A DNA stretch of 64,000 bases from Schistocephalus solidus (Eukaryota; Platyhelminthes; Cestoda; Diphyllobothriidea; Diphyllobothriidae): NCBI GenBank assembly GCA_017591395.1, contig WEDG01003403.1:124001-188000 (forward strand), written 5' to 3'. Positions 46,489 to 59,869 of this stretch are shown here, in pieces. Position numbers and translations under genes: made by a program. How positions within the stretch are numbered: position 1 is the stretch's first letter; every line of letters begins with the position of its first letter. The notes under the pieces are model-generated. The model saw only the letters and a program-made list of their open reading frames with translations, did not search any database and was not told the DNA's origin.

Positions 46489-46845
46489 TTGACCGTCGTA
46501 GTCCGACGATGTCCACCGTATGCTCCATGGGAAAGTGGAGCAGGCACAGTGACTTGCGCGTGATTTAGTTTAAAGTGATAGTAGACTTGCGCTGCATCTA
46601 CCGCACTCTCTCCTCCTCCCCCACCTGAGCCCGGTGTCAAGACAGAGTCAAGAAGACCGGAGGCGGGAGAGGACGCAGGTGACTGGCGCGGCTGGGTCCC
46701 TTAAGTCCAAGCCGCCCCTAGGCGTGCCACCACACCTCCATGTTCGGCATTTGTTATGGGAGCGCAACCCGAATAACGCATGCCATGCCCTGATGTGGCC
46801 CCCGTGTTGGTCCAACGCATCTACCACGCGGCCCGTTTAGGGGGC
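46489..46845 (-). repeat. dispersed repeat family P, full copy
   Basis: Reverse complement of 34,648-35,000 along its whole length, from ACGACAGTTTGACCGTCG to GCGGCCCGTTTAGGGGGC. Confidence 0.8.
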
Positions 46846-47244
46846 ACATACCACTACAACAAAGCCATAAAGCACTGTGGAGGTCGGTCGCCGTCTAGAT
46901 GACTAAACTGTCCTTTGCATGGGTAATACTGTTTACTCCTGTCAATTCGCGGACGCAAGATAAACAGCCAAAAAAAGCAACACCACCAACCATCACCGTC
47001 CGGATCCCTGGGCCTCCTCATAAACTGCCAGATTTAGGCTGTTAACTCGAACGGCTTGAAATATTCGTTTGCTTTTATACAACTCAATGACTAACCGACC
47101 AGGACAGCTGCGGTCAGCCAGGAAATGGCGGGCTATAAGTCAGTAGATGTTAACCCCCTACTGAGATCAACGTCCAAGAAGTAGGACAACTGGGTGAGTG
47201 TGTGCCGGTTGCATCTCCTTCTGGAGCGAACTCCAAGCGCAAGC

Positions 47245-47380
47245 GGAGTCTCATAACTCAGATGGTTAGCGTGTTGGCCGTACTAAAGCCTTCTCCTTGC
47301 TGTCTTGGGTTCAAATCCCACCGAGGCCATCACATTTTTCACAAGTGGGTCAAATTAATGAATAGAATAGTAGTTAAAAT
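47245..47380 (+). repeat. tRNA-like SINE, family B
   Basis: CATAACTCAGATGGTTAGCG and TTGGGTTCAAATCCCACCGA are A- and B-box-like. GAGTCTC cannot pair well with the 3' side, so it is not a tRNA gene. The tail CACAAGTGGGTCAAATTAAT is shared with the 43.9-kb copy. Confidence 0.6.
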
Positions 47381-47389
47381 TTTAGACAC

Positions 47390-49385
47390 CTGTTTTTACT
47401 GGCGAGGTAAGAAATAATATTCTATTTGGGAGGTAAGATTTTAACAGCAGCTAAAGTCTCGGCGTTCAGGCCAGGCGCCGCATAGAAAGAGAAGTTGGAC
47501 CCCGGTTAAGAGGGTATTGTATACTTTCCGAAAAGATGACGAACAGATTGGAGAGCAAGTTGGCAGCCGTACGAGGGCATACGTTTGACACCGCGAGAGC
47601 GGGCATCACGAGGTAAGTGTGTTCGTTTTCATCGCGCCTTGAGCGAGGGCATTTCTGAGCCGACCTTGAAGTTGATGGATCAGTTTGGATAGCTGTGATT
47701 GGCCAAGAAACAGACTGGAATTGATACGCGCGTGTAAGTGCCTGCGAGAGGCGCTGCGTTGCAACAGGCGTCCGGAGTAGGATCATTTAAAAATAAATAC
47801 ATTATATCTGATGGGGGGAAGGGGCAATAGACATCTGATTTTGAGACTTCGGGCCTTCAGCAGTATGCCGAATGACGGCGTTAGACGCCGTATGCCAGAG
47901 ATGAAAATATTCGGCTGCGCCACGGGAGAAATTGTGTCCCAATGGTTTACGACAGAATGCGACATAAATAGAAAATTAGATTCGTTCACAACACTAGCCC
48001 TGAGCCTTTGCAGACGGCTGCCCCATTGTCTACCTTATACACATGCAAGCTTTAGTTTTCGGTCCTAGCAGGCTCACATGCCCGCATTGTAAAGTAAAAA
48101 GATGGGAACCAAAAAGTAGTTCACTCCGATGATCTGCACATCTACGAAATAACACACAGTAGACCGATATAAGTGAATTCTAGGAGTCGGTGTTTAGAAG
48201 GCGTCGCGCACAGGTGTTCCGACGGTGCGAATCACCTACCTGGCAGTCAACTTTTAATGAAATAAGCCGCTAATTTCGTTGTTTTCTTCTTGTGAAAATC
48301 AAAAACCACCTGCAGAAAGCAATGAAAGATTTTGTCGTCCTTAAATGGGATGTCTGGAGTGGCCCCCGTAACTGGTTGCACTGGAGGTCGTTGGAATAGA
48401 ACGGGAATCGGCCTGGAACACGGCACGAATTAATCGAACAAAAGTCTTCGATGGGCCACTTGGAGGCCAGTGTAATCAGTAGTGACTGAAAAATGCATTA
48501 CTAGAGCCTTGTGTTTGACGCTTAGATCTGTGACCATTATGAAACCCGCACGCATGGCAGACCCGAGCCACTCTTACAGAAGTCAAGTAGGTGCGGTGGG
48601 TATAAGGTCGTGTGTAGCACGTGTAGAGTGACCACTTAGTTTTGTCATCCACTGCTTCTGCACCCACCTCCCGACGTCCTGATATCATCTTGTCATTTTC
48701 AGTCAACTCAGTATATAAAATAATTCATGCACAAGTCACCAGGGCTGTTCCCACTCCGTGAGGCACTTGATTAACGTTTTCGGTTGCGAGGGTTTTACTG
48801 TATCGGGTGCCCAGTGCGCATTTTAAAACCCGCTTTCAGACATGATTTTTTGACACAGTTTGATTCTCTCGCGGAAAAAGACTTTAGATAGCAAACTCCG
48901 TCTCCACACATTCTATCTGTTACGAAAAACAAATTTTTCGGAAGCACGTTCGTTAACCTTATCGCGGAGATCCCGTCCTATTATTTCGGTATTATCAATA
49001 GAGCAACTGCATGTCCAAAAAGCAAGCTAGATTCGCAAACCCTGGGAGACAAACTGAAAGAACATGTATTAGTTTTCGTTTGGTGAGGGCATGCCTTCAA
49101 ATCTCCCTAAAACAAGATTTTACAGACTGCTGATGTAGGCATTGATCCCTAAAAAAGAATATGAGCTCTCCTCGATCTCCAGACACAGTAGTCCCGTTCT
49201 ATTACCAGATCTGAGCAGATCGTGCGTTTTGTGCTTCCTCCACTTAATCTAACTTTGCCGTCTCCGCATAATGGCCCTTGGTGCAGATGAGATTTGGGTC
49301 TACTATTCCTTGCGGCAGATAGCTCGTTCAACAGACCTCAGGCAGCAGAGAAATCAGTCGGGAAGGTTGGCTATGAAACAGACAG
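47390..49385. other. no gene assigned
   Basis: 47,540-47,615 ends in a CACGAG/GTAAGT donor-like site with an open frame but no recognisable product. 47,783-47,989 is open on the minus strand (RRLTPSFGILLKARSLKIRC), possibly a repeat. Otherwise nothing. Confidence 0.3.
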
Positions 49386-49390
49386 GCTCT

Positions 49391-49616
49391 CCGGTAAGGA
49401 TGCTTTGTATGCCCGCCTAAACAGGACACGGGAATAGGAACTACCCAAACTTCATGTAGCTTTACGTCAAGTTCCAAGGAAATTAGCTTTAGGATTAAGG
49501 TGAGGGTTAGTGTTATGTTCAGGTTTAAGTTTGAGAGCAAGGTAACAGTTGGGGTTAGGGGCACGATTAGGCGGTTTCTATTCCCGTGTCCCTACAAGGC
49601 ATCGCATCCCTACCGG
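49391..49616. mobile_element. foldback/MITE-like element, most complete long-TIR copy
   Basis: CCGGTAAGGATGC at the left end and GCATCCCTACCGG at the right end are near-perfect inverted repeats. They are followed inward by CTTTGTAT/CTACAAGG and by ACACGGGAATAGGAAC on the left against TTCTATTCCCGTGTCC on the right. The interior has GAGGGTTAGTG and GGGGTTAGGGG words. Total 226 bp, no coding capacity. Confidence 0.75.
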
Positions 49617-49619
49617 CGT

Positions 49620-50390
49620 GATCACGCAAGTGAATATCGGTCTGGCAAATTTTACCTGTCAGACCAGGCTGCGACGCCTGTCTTACGGATTAAGGTCTCC
49701 AGTAAGGACGATGCAGGATTGGAAATCGCAGTCTTTTCGTATTTCCACGAAATTGCCTAAGCATTAAGTCTTATTTGGCGGGCGCTGGAGCCGGCTAAAC
49801 CATTTGAAAGAACATTAGCAAAGCTAAAACACGCTGCACTGTGGGCGAACTGTGTGAAATGACCAACATTGATGCTGTGGTGTAGCCTCCCAAGTAAGCT
49901 TCCCCCAATGTTTGTGTAAAAGGATTTAAGACAGAGAAGAGGAAGTGGTTACGAGAAAAGGAATTTGCATCTGCCAGCGTTCCGGAGTCACATTCGAAGT
50001 TCTCTTCGGAGATGGCGACAGATAAGGCTGATACACGCACAGGGGGTGCAGTAGTTTCAGGCTGCCTAACTATCCAAATTGGTGGCCCCACATCCATCGC
50101 AGATGGCTATACCGGCACGCGTGCGCGATAACTATTTGGTTGTCCGCATCTGAGTCGTTAATTGGTGCAGCCGGTATTGCTGCTGTCAGTGCTTATGGAT
50201 TCGAGTGTGAAGATAAAACTTCCGGCGAGTAAGACTTTTTGGGTCAGCGACGCTCATAATTCTCAGATGAGTAGTGAACCTAGCATTCTCGCTTGTATGA
50301 ACTGCCTGCATGGGTCATAGACTTTAGACATCTCAGTAGTTCAGTAAGGAAAGAGTCGGGACCACAGCCCCGAATTTTCCCAGCCTGGAG
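49620..50390. other. no gene recognised
   Basis: Nothing supported beyond short open frames. Confidence 0.4.
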
Positions 50391-50395
50391 CTGAG

Positions 50396-50450
50396 GTATG
50401 ACCGCCTGATGATGGCACATAAGCCTGAAATGACTGCCGCATTGTCTTCT
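50396..50450 (+). repeat. remnant of the hammerhead element
   Basis: GCCTGATGATGGCACATAAG and CCTGAAATGAC match the order of the hammerhead core, but stem I and the cleavage region are lost. Confidence 0.45.
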
Positions 50451-50459
50451 CTTCTGCCC

Positions 50460-51157
50460 ATGGTTTAAGCAATTTCAGTAGGTTACCACAGCCGGTACAA
50501 CGATCGTGCTTTTCCAATTGGTGTGGCCTGTAGCCGCGGCTCCCATAAAAAAGGTAGAAAGTCAGTTTAGCAAAGCTGAGAAGCAGAAATATAAACCTGC
50601 AGCAGATAAACCCTCAAAAACTGAAAAATCGATCAAGAGGGATGATTTTGTTGTCAGAAAAATCATATAGAAATGAAATGTCAATTATGTACAGGTAATC
50701 TTTCGAAGAGGAAAATGGCACATGGGTTGTCGAAAGGGCAGTGCACAGGACAGAAACCCGAAATGGAAACATTCGCACCAAGACGAGCATCCATGTGCAG
50801 AAGCGTGCGGAGTGGAGCAAAAAAGGTAAACCAATCATTACCAAAAGTAGGGAAATGAAAATGACTAGCAGATTACAGAAGTGACCTGTGAAATCTACAA
50901 GGCGCCATAGTACCAAGAAAACCGTTAAAGTACTTTGAGGGCAGGTGTTGAGCGCTACCCGGGGAGGGACAACGAAATCGAGCCACGAGAGACATCGATG
51001 GACAACTTTTCACCGGTTGACACGTACATCGAAGGGGAATAAAGGAGGTGACAGGAGTATTCAAACCGATGGACACGAAAATGCATGGACGATTAGACCG
51101 CAGGCATGAGCATATGTACAACAGAGAGGGGAACAAGAATACAGCGGCTAGTACGCA
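50460..51157 (-). other. presumed SMAD1/5 3' UTR and flank
   Basis: This is the DNA immediately downstream (minus sense) of the SMAD stop codon. No AATAAA or ATTAAA was noticed on the minus strand here, so the end of the transcript cannot be placed. Confidence 0.3.
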
Positions 51158-52330
<1,173 letters not shown>

Positions 52331-52334
52331 GTTC

Positions 52335-52775
52335 TCCTTGACTCCGACTAGACATCGGGCATAAGAGAGTGAGCGAGGGGAGTGCGATAGATACTAAGCA
52401 AATCTATGATAACTATAAACTAATTCACGCGTAATTCCCACAGTCACTGTGTTCACCATGCTGCGGGGCACATGGTGGACATCGGCATTCGCAAAGGTCG
52501 AACAGCCGCCAAATTTTCTTGGGGGGAGAGGGGAATGGGAAGGGCTGTATTGGCCACACCCTCCCCTTCGATTCTCACTGTCATCCAGTGGCAACATCAT
52601 ATCAAGACGACTGGCAATGAGGTTGAGACCTGGTCTTGTGAGCCACCACGCCCTATCTCTTCTCCGGCCTCCTTTATTCTGTCCTGGAAATCGGATCCGG
52701 ATGAGAGAAAAGAGTACGCGGTAGGTGCTGCACAAGTCCACTACCATTATAAACAAATTCCAGCTAAGTCACCAA
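52335..52775 (+). repeat. two diverged fragments of repeat family P
   Basis: 52,335-52,505 (GCGATAGATACTAAGCAAAT, CTAATTCACGCGTAATTCCC, CATGGTGGACATC) and 52,610-52,775 (TCTTCTCCGGCCTCC, GCGGTAGGTGCTGCACAAGT, CAGCTAAGTCACC) follow the family order on the + strand. Confidence 0.55.
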
Positions 52776-52959
52776 GACGAATGGCAATGAGACTCAACAC
52801 TATGGCTGCTCCAGCGCAAACCTCACCCTCGCGAGCCACAATACCAGGTTGAGGCCGCCAGTTGAAGCGGTTACCGGCACGTGGCCACTGCGCAGAAGAG
52901 CAGCCGAGAGTTGACTGCCAGCGGAGTAACCACCGCGCGCACCAAGGCCCGCGGAGCGA

Positions 52960-53175
52960 CCTGTCATTCCTGCAAAGCGTGCCCCTGTCTCCACAACCGT
53001 ACATCTCGAACGGTTATCAAACAACGACAAATGCAGATTACCACTGCCAAAAAGGACAAGGGAGACTGTTCTGTTAGTCATACCTAACCCCGGAGGATGT
53101 ATCATCCGAGACTCGAACCCGCGGCCTGTTGATCGGAAGTCCAACGCTCTAACCAGTGAGCCACGGGCCTGGTAT
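52960..53175 (-). repeat. dispersed tRNA-like element related to the array, ribozyme deleted
   Basis: The minus strand has CCCGTGGCTCACTGGTTAGA and CGGGTTCGAGTCTCGG (A and B boxes), then GGGGTTAGGTATGACT and CAGTCTCCCTTGTC. These flank the hammerhead in array units, but the CTGATGA...GAAA section between them is missing. Confidence 0.6.
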
Positions 53176-53184
53176 CTTATCGGG

Positions 53185-54345
53185 ACGCGCGGACCTGTTT
53201 ACGCACTACTGCAGCAACAAGGTCATGCAGCGAACATCGTAGGTTGTCGCGCAGCCGAGGGGACGGCATAAACTGACTGCAGTTGTGAAGGTTAGAGTGG
53301 CTGTTGTGGCCCAATGACTAAGAGAAAGCTACTCTAAATGTAAACACACAGGAACGGTTTATAGCGAACAAACAGTACCCGTGTAAGGGTGCAGGCTCTG
53401 CATAGAGGTCCCGTGAACAGGCTCGCGCCTTCGTGTAGCAACCATCCATCGCATACAAATAAGTGTTTTGACGGAGAAAAAAATGAGGAAAGCTGCAATT
53501 GGCAGGCTGTTAAGGCATGTCAGTTTTAAATAATGAAGACATATCTAATGCAAATGAACACACAGGCAACGAATCCATCTACGCTTAAGAGTCTAGGCCA
53601 AGCTCACGGAGTTCGGTAGTGGCGTCGCGGCCTGTGAGCGAGTGAAAGCGGGGAGGGGTGGTGGTAACTTGAGCGTGTTTTGAACTTAACTGTCTCCTCC
53701 CACGCTCAGTATATTTCAATGGTAAGGGCGGGCAACGAGAGCGCCGGGGTTGAGACTGGACGCAGTGATTGTGTAGACATTTGACCACCTCCGCCCCCTC
53801 CCTCTCCGCTCTTTCGGAACGTACAGCAGACATCCTGCCTAATTTGAAGAGCGTAGCAACAAAAAGAGGGATAGGCTAGAACTGCGGTTGGTGACAGTTG
53901 TCATTGTCGGCACTTCAAACAAGAAAGAACATCTGCAAACTGCAGCCACCTACCTACGAATACGAGGCAATGTAAGATATGAAGCATGTGGAATGATCCC
54001 ACATCCGGTTGGGATACAATCGTCAATTTTAACATCGACAAGGATATATCATCTCATAATACATAGCTCAGGCGCAATCAGTGGATCGGGCGATCCGTTA
54101 TGGCGACTGAAATTGTAACCAAGGCGAATTAGTGGACAGAGACGGAGAGACAAGGACAGACCACCATTCCTGCCGATAGGATGTCGGGTTTAACAAAGCC
54201 CCAAAGCAACGATAAGGGAGGTCCACAATCAGGCCCACCATATGACCTCATCAAAGACGACAGCTCCGGTCAACCGTTGTTTTTCATCCTGCACAGGCAT
54301 GCAAATAATGTAACTTGGCTAGTGGAGGCCAAGTTCTTTAGCTAC
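53185..54345. other. no gene recognised
   Basis: The minus frame at 53,585-53,833 is open but unrecognised. No exon signals. Confidence 0.35.
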
Positions 54346-54348
54346 TCA

Positions 54349-54437
54349 ACGCCGCCTCGGTGGGATTCGAACCCACGACAGCAAGATGAAGGTTTTAGTG
54401 CAGCCTACGGTCTATCCACCTGAGCTGCGAGGCCCCA
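54349..54437 (-). repeat. tRNA-like SINE head, family B
   Basis: The minus strand reads GGCCTCGCAGCTCAGGTGGA, then GTGGGTTCGAATCCCACCGA. The T arm pairs perfectly and six of seven acceptor pairs form, but the D and anticodon arms have mismatches. It is therefore a tRNA-derived sequence and probably not a functional gene. Its downstream tail differs from those at 43.9 and 47.3 kb. Confidence 0.5.
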
Positions 54438-54579
54438 CTGGGAGCCACGAGTTGAAGCATACTTCCGGCTCCTACAGAACACCATTAGCTTGTGTTTGAG
54501 GGGAGATTTGCTCACTTTAATCTAGGAGCAACATCAAGCATTTTCAGAATGACGCGAGGCTAGGAAGAGTCCCCCCCCC

Positions 54580-54712
54580 AAGAAAACAGATAGCCTTGCG
54601 CTAGATTCCCGGAAGGACATAAATTAACCTTAATACCAACCCTAATTCCCTGGAATTCAGCGCATACTACTCGTATTACGGAGGATTCCCAATTCCGTGT
54701 CTTACAGCATTT
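54580..54712. mobile_element. decayed foldback element
   Basis: CCTTGCGCTAGATTCCCGG on the left and CCCTGGAATTCAGCGCATAC on the right are inverted family ends. The interior is short. Confidence 0.5.
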
Positions 54713-54714
54713 CC

Positions 54715-57700
54715 TACGGAATGAAGGGCAACATGCCAGCTTTACGCGGAGGATGTAATGTGGCTTAACAGCGATGTGTTGTAGATCGATGTTTTTGACG
54801 ATTTCCACGCGTTGGGGTTTGGGCGAAAAAATGACAGGGAAGATCAGGACGGCCAGGTCTTTTCCAAACACTTAGACCGCAGCAGAATGTGCGACTGTAA
54901 ACACTAAGCAGGGATGGTACACAATTATAAAACAGTTCCACCAGTGTCTCTCTGTCGGGGATATAACTGTTCGCAGATGGCATAAGAAAGCGGTATACTG
55001 CTACTCTTGTTCAAGGCCTTCTCGTTCACGTTCGTGGATCTGCCTTGTGGCCCGGTGGGTGGTCACCTGCTCGTGAGCCCTATCGCCAGATGTCGCCTGT
55101 TTTTTATCAGATAGGTGCGCGCCTATTCCTGCGCGTGATCGGCAGTGACCATCTTGCCAGGACATTTCACAGTTGAAGCATACAGCAGGATCAAATAATA
55201 TCGGCACAAAGAACTTTATGCAAGCTCAGTCAGTCGCAGTAAATGCAAGAAGTGGGTGACGGAGAAACTTACTTAATTTTTGCACGTTCCCGTGCTGCGC
55301 GTTACCAAGTTTGCAAGGAAGCCTTCTATGCACAGAACAGTTGTTGGTAGGCTGCAGGACCTTAGGTTGCCGAAAAATGTGACGGTTTTTCTCAAGAGAA
55401 CTGGATTTTTTCGGAAATTTGACTGGTAATCGAAAGTTGACTTATGCAAAACTGAAATTTCGCAGTGCTCAAAGGGCTTTAGAAACTTCACCCTCGAACA
55501 TAATTACTAGCGCACGTTGCAGCATTATAATTCCACAATGTGTCAGAGCGAGTAGCCGTCCTCGCTACTCACAAATATTTAGTACTAAGACACTCGGTTG
55601 TAGGCGATGTCGATAAAGAAAAAAGTGGAACGGATAACCAAGGCAATTACCCGGCCCGTAAAGCTGCGACCCTCAAAATGACCGGCCAGAGATCTCGAGG
55701 ACCCGATTCCAAGCCGAAGCCAGTAGCGACGTTGTATATATCGAGGTTACATGATACACCGTACTGGTAGCTCAGGTGGTAGCTAAATGCCCGGTCACGG
55801 TTAAACTTTCGTCACTGGACACTACCTATCATCTAGTGGAGATGACCGTTTGCAGTATATTTGTAGGTCCACGCAAACATAAAAACTTGTTCCCCAGAAA
55901 AGTGAACGTCCACAATTAATACGCCTAAGATCAATTAAAAAAACATTTATGATTAGTTACCCGTTTAAAAAGCGCTTTAATTAGATACTTCGCTGACGAA
56001 TATAGGTGGACTTTACCTTTTTCCTAAGGTGAAGTCGAGGTAAAAGGTAGAAGTTTTATCGGTTTTGTGACCCCTGAAAATAAATGATATATTTTCTGCT
56101 AAAAATGAAAGAACGCACTTTTGTTTTATATTGGTGCGGTTCTTACAACATTTGTTTACTTCAAAGCCTCGTTATAAGACTACAAATACACAAGAGTATC
56201 CGAGTATATACTAAGATCTCGCGAAAACGGGTAATCGTCCGTCCATCGCGTTTCTAAACCCCGGAAATGCGTGAACTGTATTATACCAAAATGCATCTTA
56301 TCGCATACTTCAAATTGAAGATAAGTGTTTCTGAAGTCCATCTGCACAGTATATGGTACGTATTTTGTTAACGGTCTTAATTTTCACCGTAGTGGTAAAA
56401 ACGCTTCTTCCTGCGTTTTGTGTCAAAAAACGTCATCAATTTGCAAAAAGCTGAATTCATTCCTTGTTTCAGAAAAACAATGCGATTCCTCAAATTTGCC
56501 TTCACCTGGTGTTCACTGAAGTAAGATCGACATTTCCGGTTCCCGAAGACCTTTATTTGAAACCTTTCTTGCTTAGATCAATTTTCCTTTATAGCACAAA
56601 GCACAAAAACTATAGACTTTTTCTCGTTTTATTAAATAGCATAGGAAATTCCTTGAATGTCCGGCAACCTCCAAGTTCACCCAAATGCTGCCTGTTTTCC
56701 TTCAATATATAAGAGTAAATATGAAGTTCTTTAGTAAAATGATTTCGGAGCCTCAACTTCGCTCAATAAACCAAAATAACAAGACCAAATGTATGCTAAA
56801 CTTCCCACTCAAATTTCGATCATACATTGCATGAGTTAGGTCATATACTGTAGCTAAAAGTCCAGCCACGTTTGCTATTCCTTGACTGGACACTACCTAG
56901 TCCACCTTGTCATACTCAATTACCCACTAGCCGGCCAAGTATGTTGAAACAGGAATCATAAGGATGGCAGGGTTGGCTCTTCGTGCTGCGTACTTTATTC
57001 GCCCTTCGACTGGCATTTTGGGCATACGCGATGCCATAACAACAGTCTAGGTTGTTACGTGCTCGAGGCTGTATCCTCTCTGGCGTTTTAGAACGAGAGA
57101 GTAGCAATAGCAAGAAAATCCACGGAACAGCGGCTCAGAGTCGCCCGTTAGTCCTCTGAACCTTCGTAACACCGCCGGCGCCAATTAGAGATGGCTTATC
57201 TACCGGACGTAAGAGTCTACCCAGTCCGTGGTTAGCCTTGGCTGAAGGTCGCTCTACAACAGGCTACCCGTATATACACTAGTAGCCAACACCTAGGTTA
57301 ACATACAAAACCAGTGGAATGCTCTCTCTTTCACACACACTTTCGTGCCCCAGTCGACTCTTACGGCCTCTCAACCCACTGACGATGAGGCTGGATGTAA
57401 GAGCAGATAGGCTGAATATGCGCCTACACGTGCCACACATAACCTGGTCCTCAATGCACGTATGAAACTACAGCAAGGCCGACTCGGATCTCCCATGAGT
57501 GAGAATGCGATAAGGTTTACAAAGCTAACTGCCAAACGCAAGGCCCTAGTAACACTTCTTTTACTCACTAATGATTAAAATGACGTTCGGGTGACCTATC
57601 GATGCCTTTTACCAGAAACGCTAAGAGCACAGGAGCTACAACACATCACTTTTGCCTAGGTGTACTACGTGATAACTGTCTTATGTTATGTTTTAAAGAA

Positions 57701-58335
57701 GATTACGAAGCAGCAGTAGTGCGAGGATGGAGCCAAATAATTGGACGAGGCGCAGGGATATCAACTTCCAAACGGCCAACAGTACAATGGGAGCGCAACG
57801 CAGCTACCTGCTTGGATTCCCCGAATAAACAGCTCCCAGAATCTGATGGTGGGCATCAATGGAACTCAATCACGTAGCAAGTCGTAAATCAACCAAGTAA
57901 ACAAAAACAGCAGAAACAACTAATATCGGACTTTTGTTCACGTCAGTCAGTCGTACCTGCAGCTAATGCCTACGACCAAAAAAAGAATACGTGTGCACAC
58001 AGACCACACCCTGAGTACTCAAGCAGACTCATGTGCGTCTACTTTTGAGGGAATAACTGTTCGGTCGACCCTGACCAGGGAGCGACCGAGTTAAGGCACC
58101 CATGGAACCTCGGCTCGGTAGGGTGACGGTGTTTGGACTAGCAGGCTTACGGTCGTATGGGTTGGTCGGTGATATGATCAGCCGAAAGAAGCAGATAAAA
58201 TTGACACCACAGTGTTCTTTATAACTGATTGTCCATCTCTTTCATGAATAAAGTGATTTTAGGCATATGCGGCGAAGAACACCGCTATTGGTATGGTCAC
58301 ACGGTTGCGCTCTAAGATCTGTCATCCAGATATTT
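54715..58335. other. no gene assigned; small repeats
   Basis: 55,001-55,207 on the minus strand reads CRSRAGIGAHLSDKK and could be a finger remnant of a LINE. 55,771-55,850 and 56,848-56,910 share GGTAGCTAAA and TGGACACTACCTA, a short dispersed repeat. The rest is unassigned. No SMAD exon found. Confidence 0.35.
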
Positions 58336-58339
58336 TCCC

Positions 58340-58565
58340 TTGTATGTTGGTGCGCGGTTCCGGCCGCGCCAGACACCTGCGCCTTCTCCTGTCTCCGGTC
58401 TTCTCGAATTTTTCACGACACCGAGCCCATATAGGGAAGGAGAGAGTGTGGTAGATGCGCCTCAAGTCTACACACACTATAGCCTAATTCACGCGCCAGT
58501 TACCGTCCCTACGTCACCATGCTCTGTGGCACACGCTGAACCTCGTTGATACTGACGGTCAAACC
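58340..58565 (+). repeat. repeat family P, 3' two-thirds
   Basis: GGTTCCGGCCGCGCCAGACA, CACCTGCGCCTTCTCC, GAGAGTGTGGTAGATGC and CTAATTCACGCGCCAGTTAC match the family in order. Confidence 0.65.
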
Positions 58566-58569
58566 CTCA

Positions 58570-59745
58570 TGGCACCTCCTTCGTACGTGAAGGGGTGTAA
58601 GTTGACGACTTTACGCAGGAGTAATCAACTCTACCATTAGCCAATTCCCTACCCTGCCTTATTCTGGCTGCTGGCACATCTATTACTGATTCAAGCGGAT
58701 CAAATAATCATCTGCAGAAAGCCGTTGGCAACTGTTAGACCTGAAATAAGTCCGCATGAAATATGCAGAAGCATATTCCATTTTTCAAGAACAAGGCGGA
58801 TTTACAAGGTATCATCAGATTTTGCGTTGGCCCAGAGATTCAGGTTGGCTAGCTCCTACGACGATGGGGCTAAAAGGCTCCACACAGAGGGCGATGAGTT
58901 TTCGCTCTGACCATTAATCTATTCTGGGTGTTTTCAGAGGTTATGAAATCCATTTGAAGGACTCTGACCACAATGTACAGGAACTTAATTTGTAGAAAAA
59001 TAGTATTTTCAGGACTGTGCTAACCAAATATGTAACATTGCCAAATGTACAAGGCCTCAGCTCTTCCATTGTTGCTTAAGAGGTCCATGGTATCTGGAGG
59101 CTGCATCAGCATACTCTAAGGCCGATTTAGTTGGGGCAATGAAGGCCCCTCAGTCGTTATCTACTTTCCGCATAGCGTTAGTTCGCTTTTTAACCATTTT
59201 CATGCAATACCGGCGCGTCCGATGAGTGTCGGCTGGTGATCACAGGTGACTGCCACAAATTTGGGAACAAGACCAAAGCAGCGGCTGAGCTCCACTGAAC
59301 ACTATCGGTTATGGTCGGACATCGAGAGTGTTTGTAGAGAAGGGAGTCTCACATCTTCGTATTGAAGGAGAAAACTTCAAATTTCTGCACAACACACTGC
59401 TGCGGTAATTAACGTCGTCTGTATATTCTTCTTCTTCGTCTTCCTGCGTCCGGTGCTCAGATTACCATATTGTCCGCGAGGTGAGTGGCAAAAATGTCAT
59501 CCGTTTAAAACATCATAAAAACAAAGAGTTAAACCACAAAAAGCAACGAGGTTTGGGTGACTACGGCCAAGCGTCTCGTTAGACAATACAACAACGGGCT
59601 TCCAAAGCGTCCAGGAGGAAAAGTATGGCAGGCTAAATGCGTTTTTTCTTCAGAAACCGTCATGGGTGAATTCTGACATTTCAGGCAACCGCTCTCAAGT
59701 GCTACGCCTCGGCACACATGTACTTTTATATTGCGCAAATAGAAG
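58570..59745. other. no gene recognised
   Basis: Contains TTC/CTT triplets at 59,428-59,445. Nothing else supported. Confidence 0.4.
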
Positions 59746-59754
59746 CGAGTTCTG

Positions 59755-59830
59755 ACGAAGACAAGGGAGAAGGAAATTTTTACTTCTGATTTATTAGCCG
59801 CCATCAGCCAGCCATACTTAACCTCAGGTT
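59755..59830 (-). repeat. remnant of the hammerhead element
   Basis: The minus strand reads GGCTGGCTGATGGCGGCTAA then ATCAGAAGTA. G8 of the core is kept but A9 and GAAA are changed, so it is inactive. Confidence 0.5.
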
Positions 59831-59869
59831 TTGCAGCACATTGGGCTCAATGGTTCTACCGAGAGCCCC

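Noticed and set aside
53099..53175. Functional tRNA gene on the minus strand
   Set aside because: The D and anticodon arms can fold, but no acceptor stem forms and the sequence continues into the hammerhead-element body.
54349..54437. Functional tRNA gene with a long variable arm
   Set aside because: The T arm and most of the acceptor pair, but D and anticodon arms are mismatched and related copies show SINE-like dispersal.
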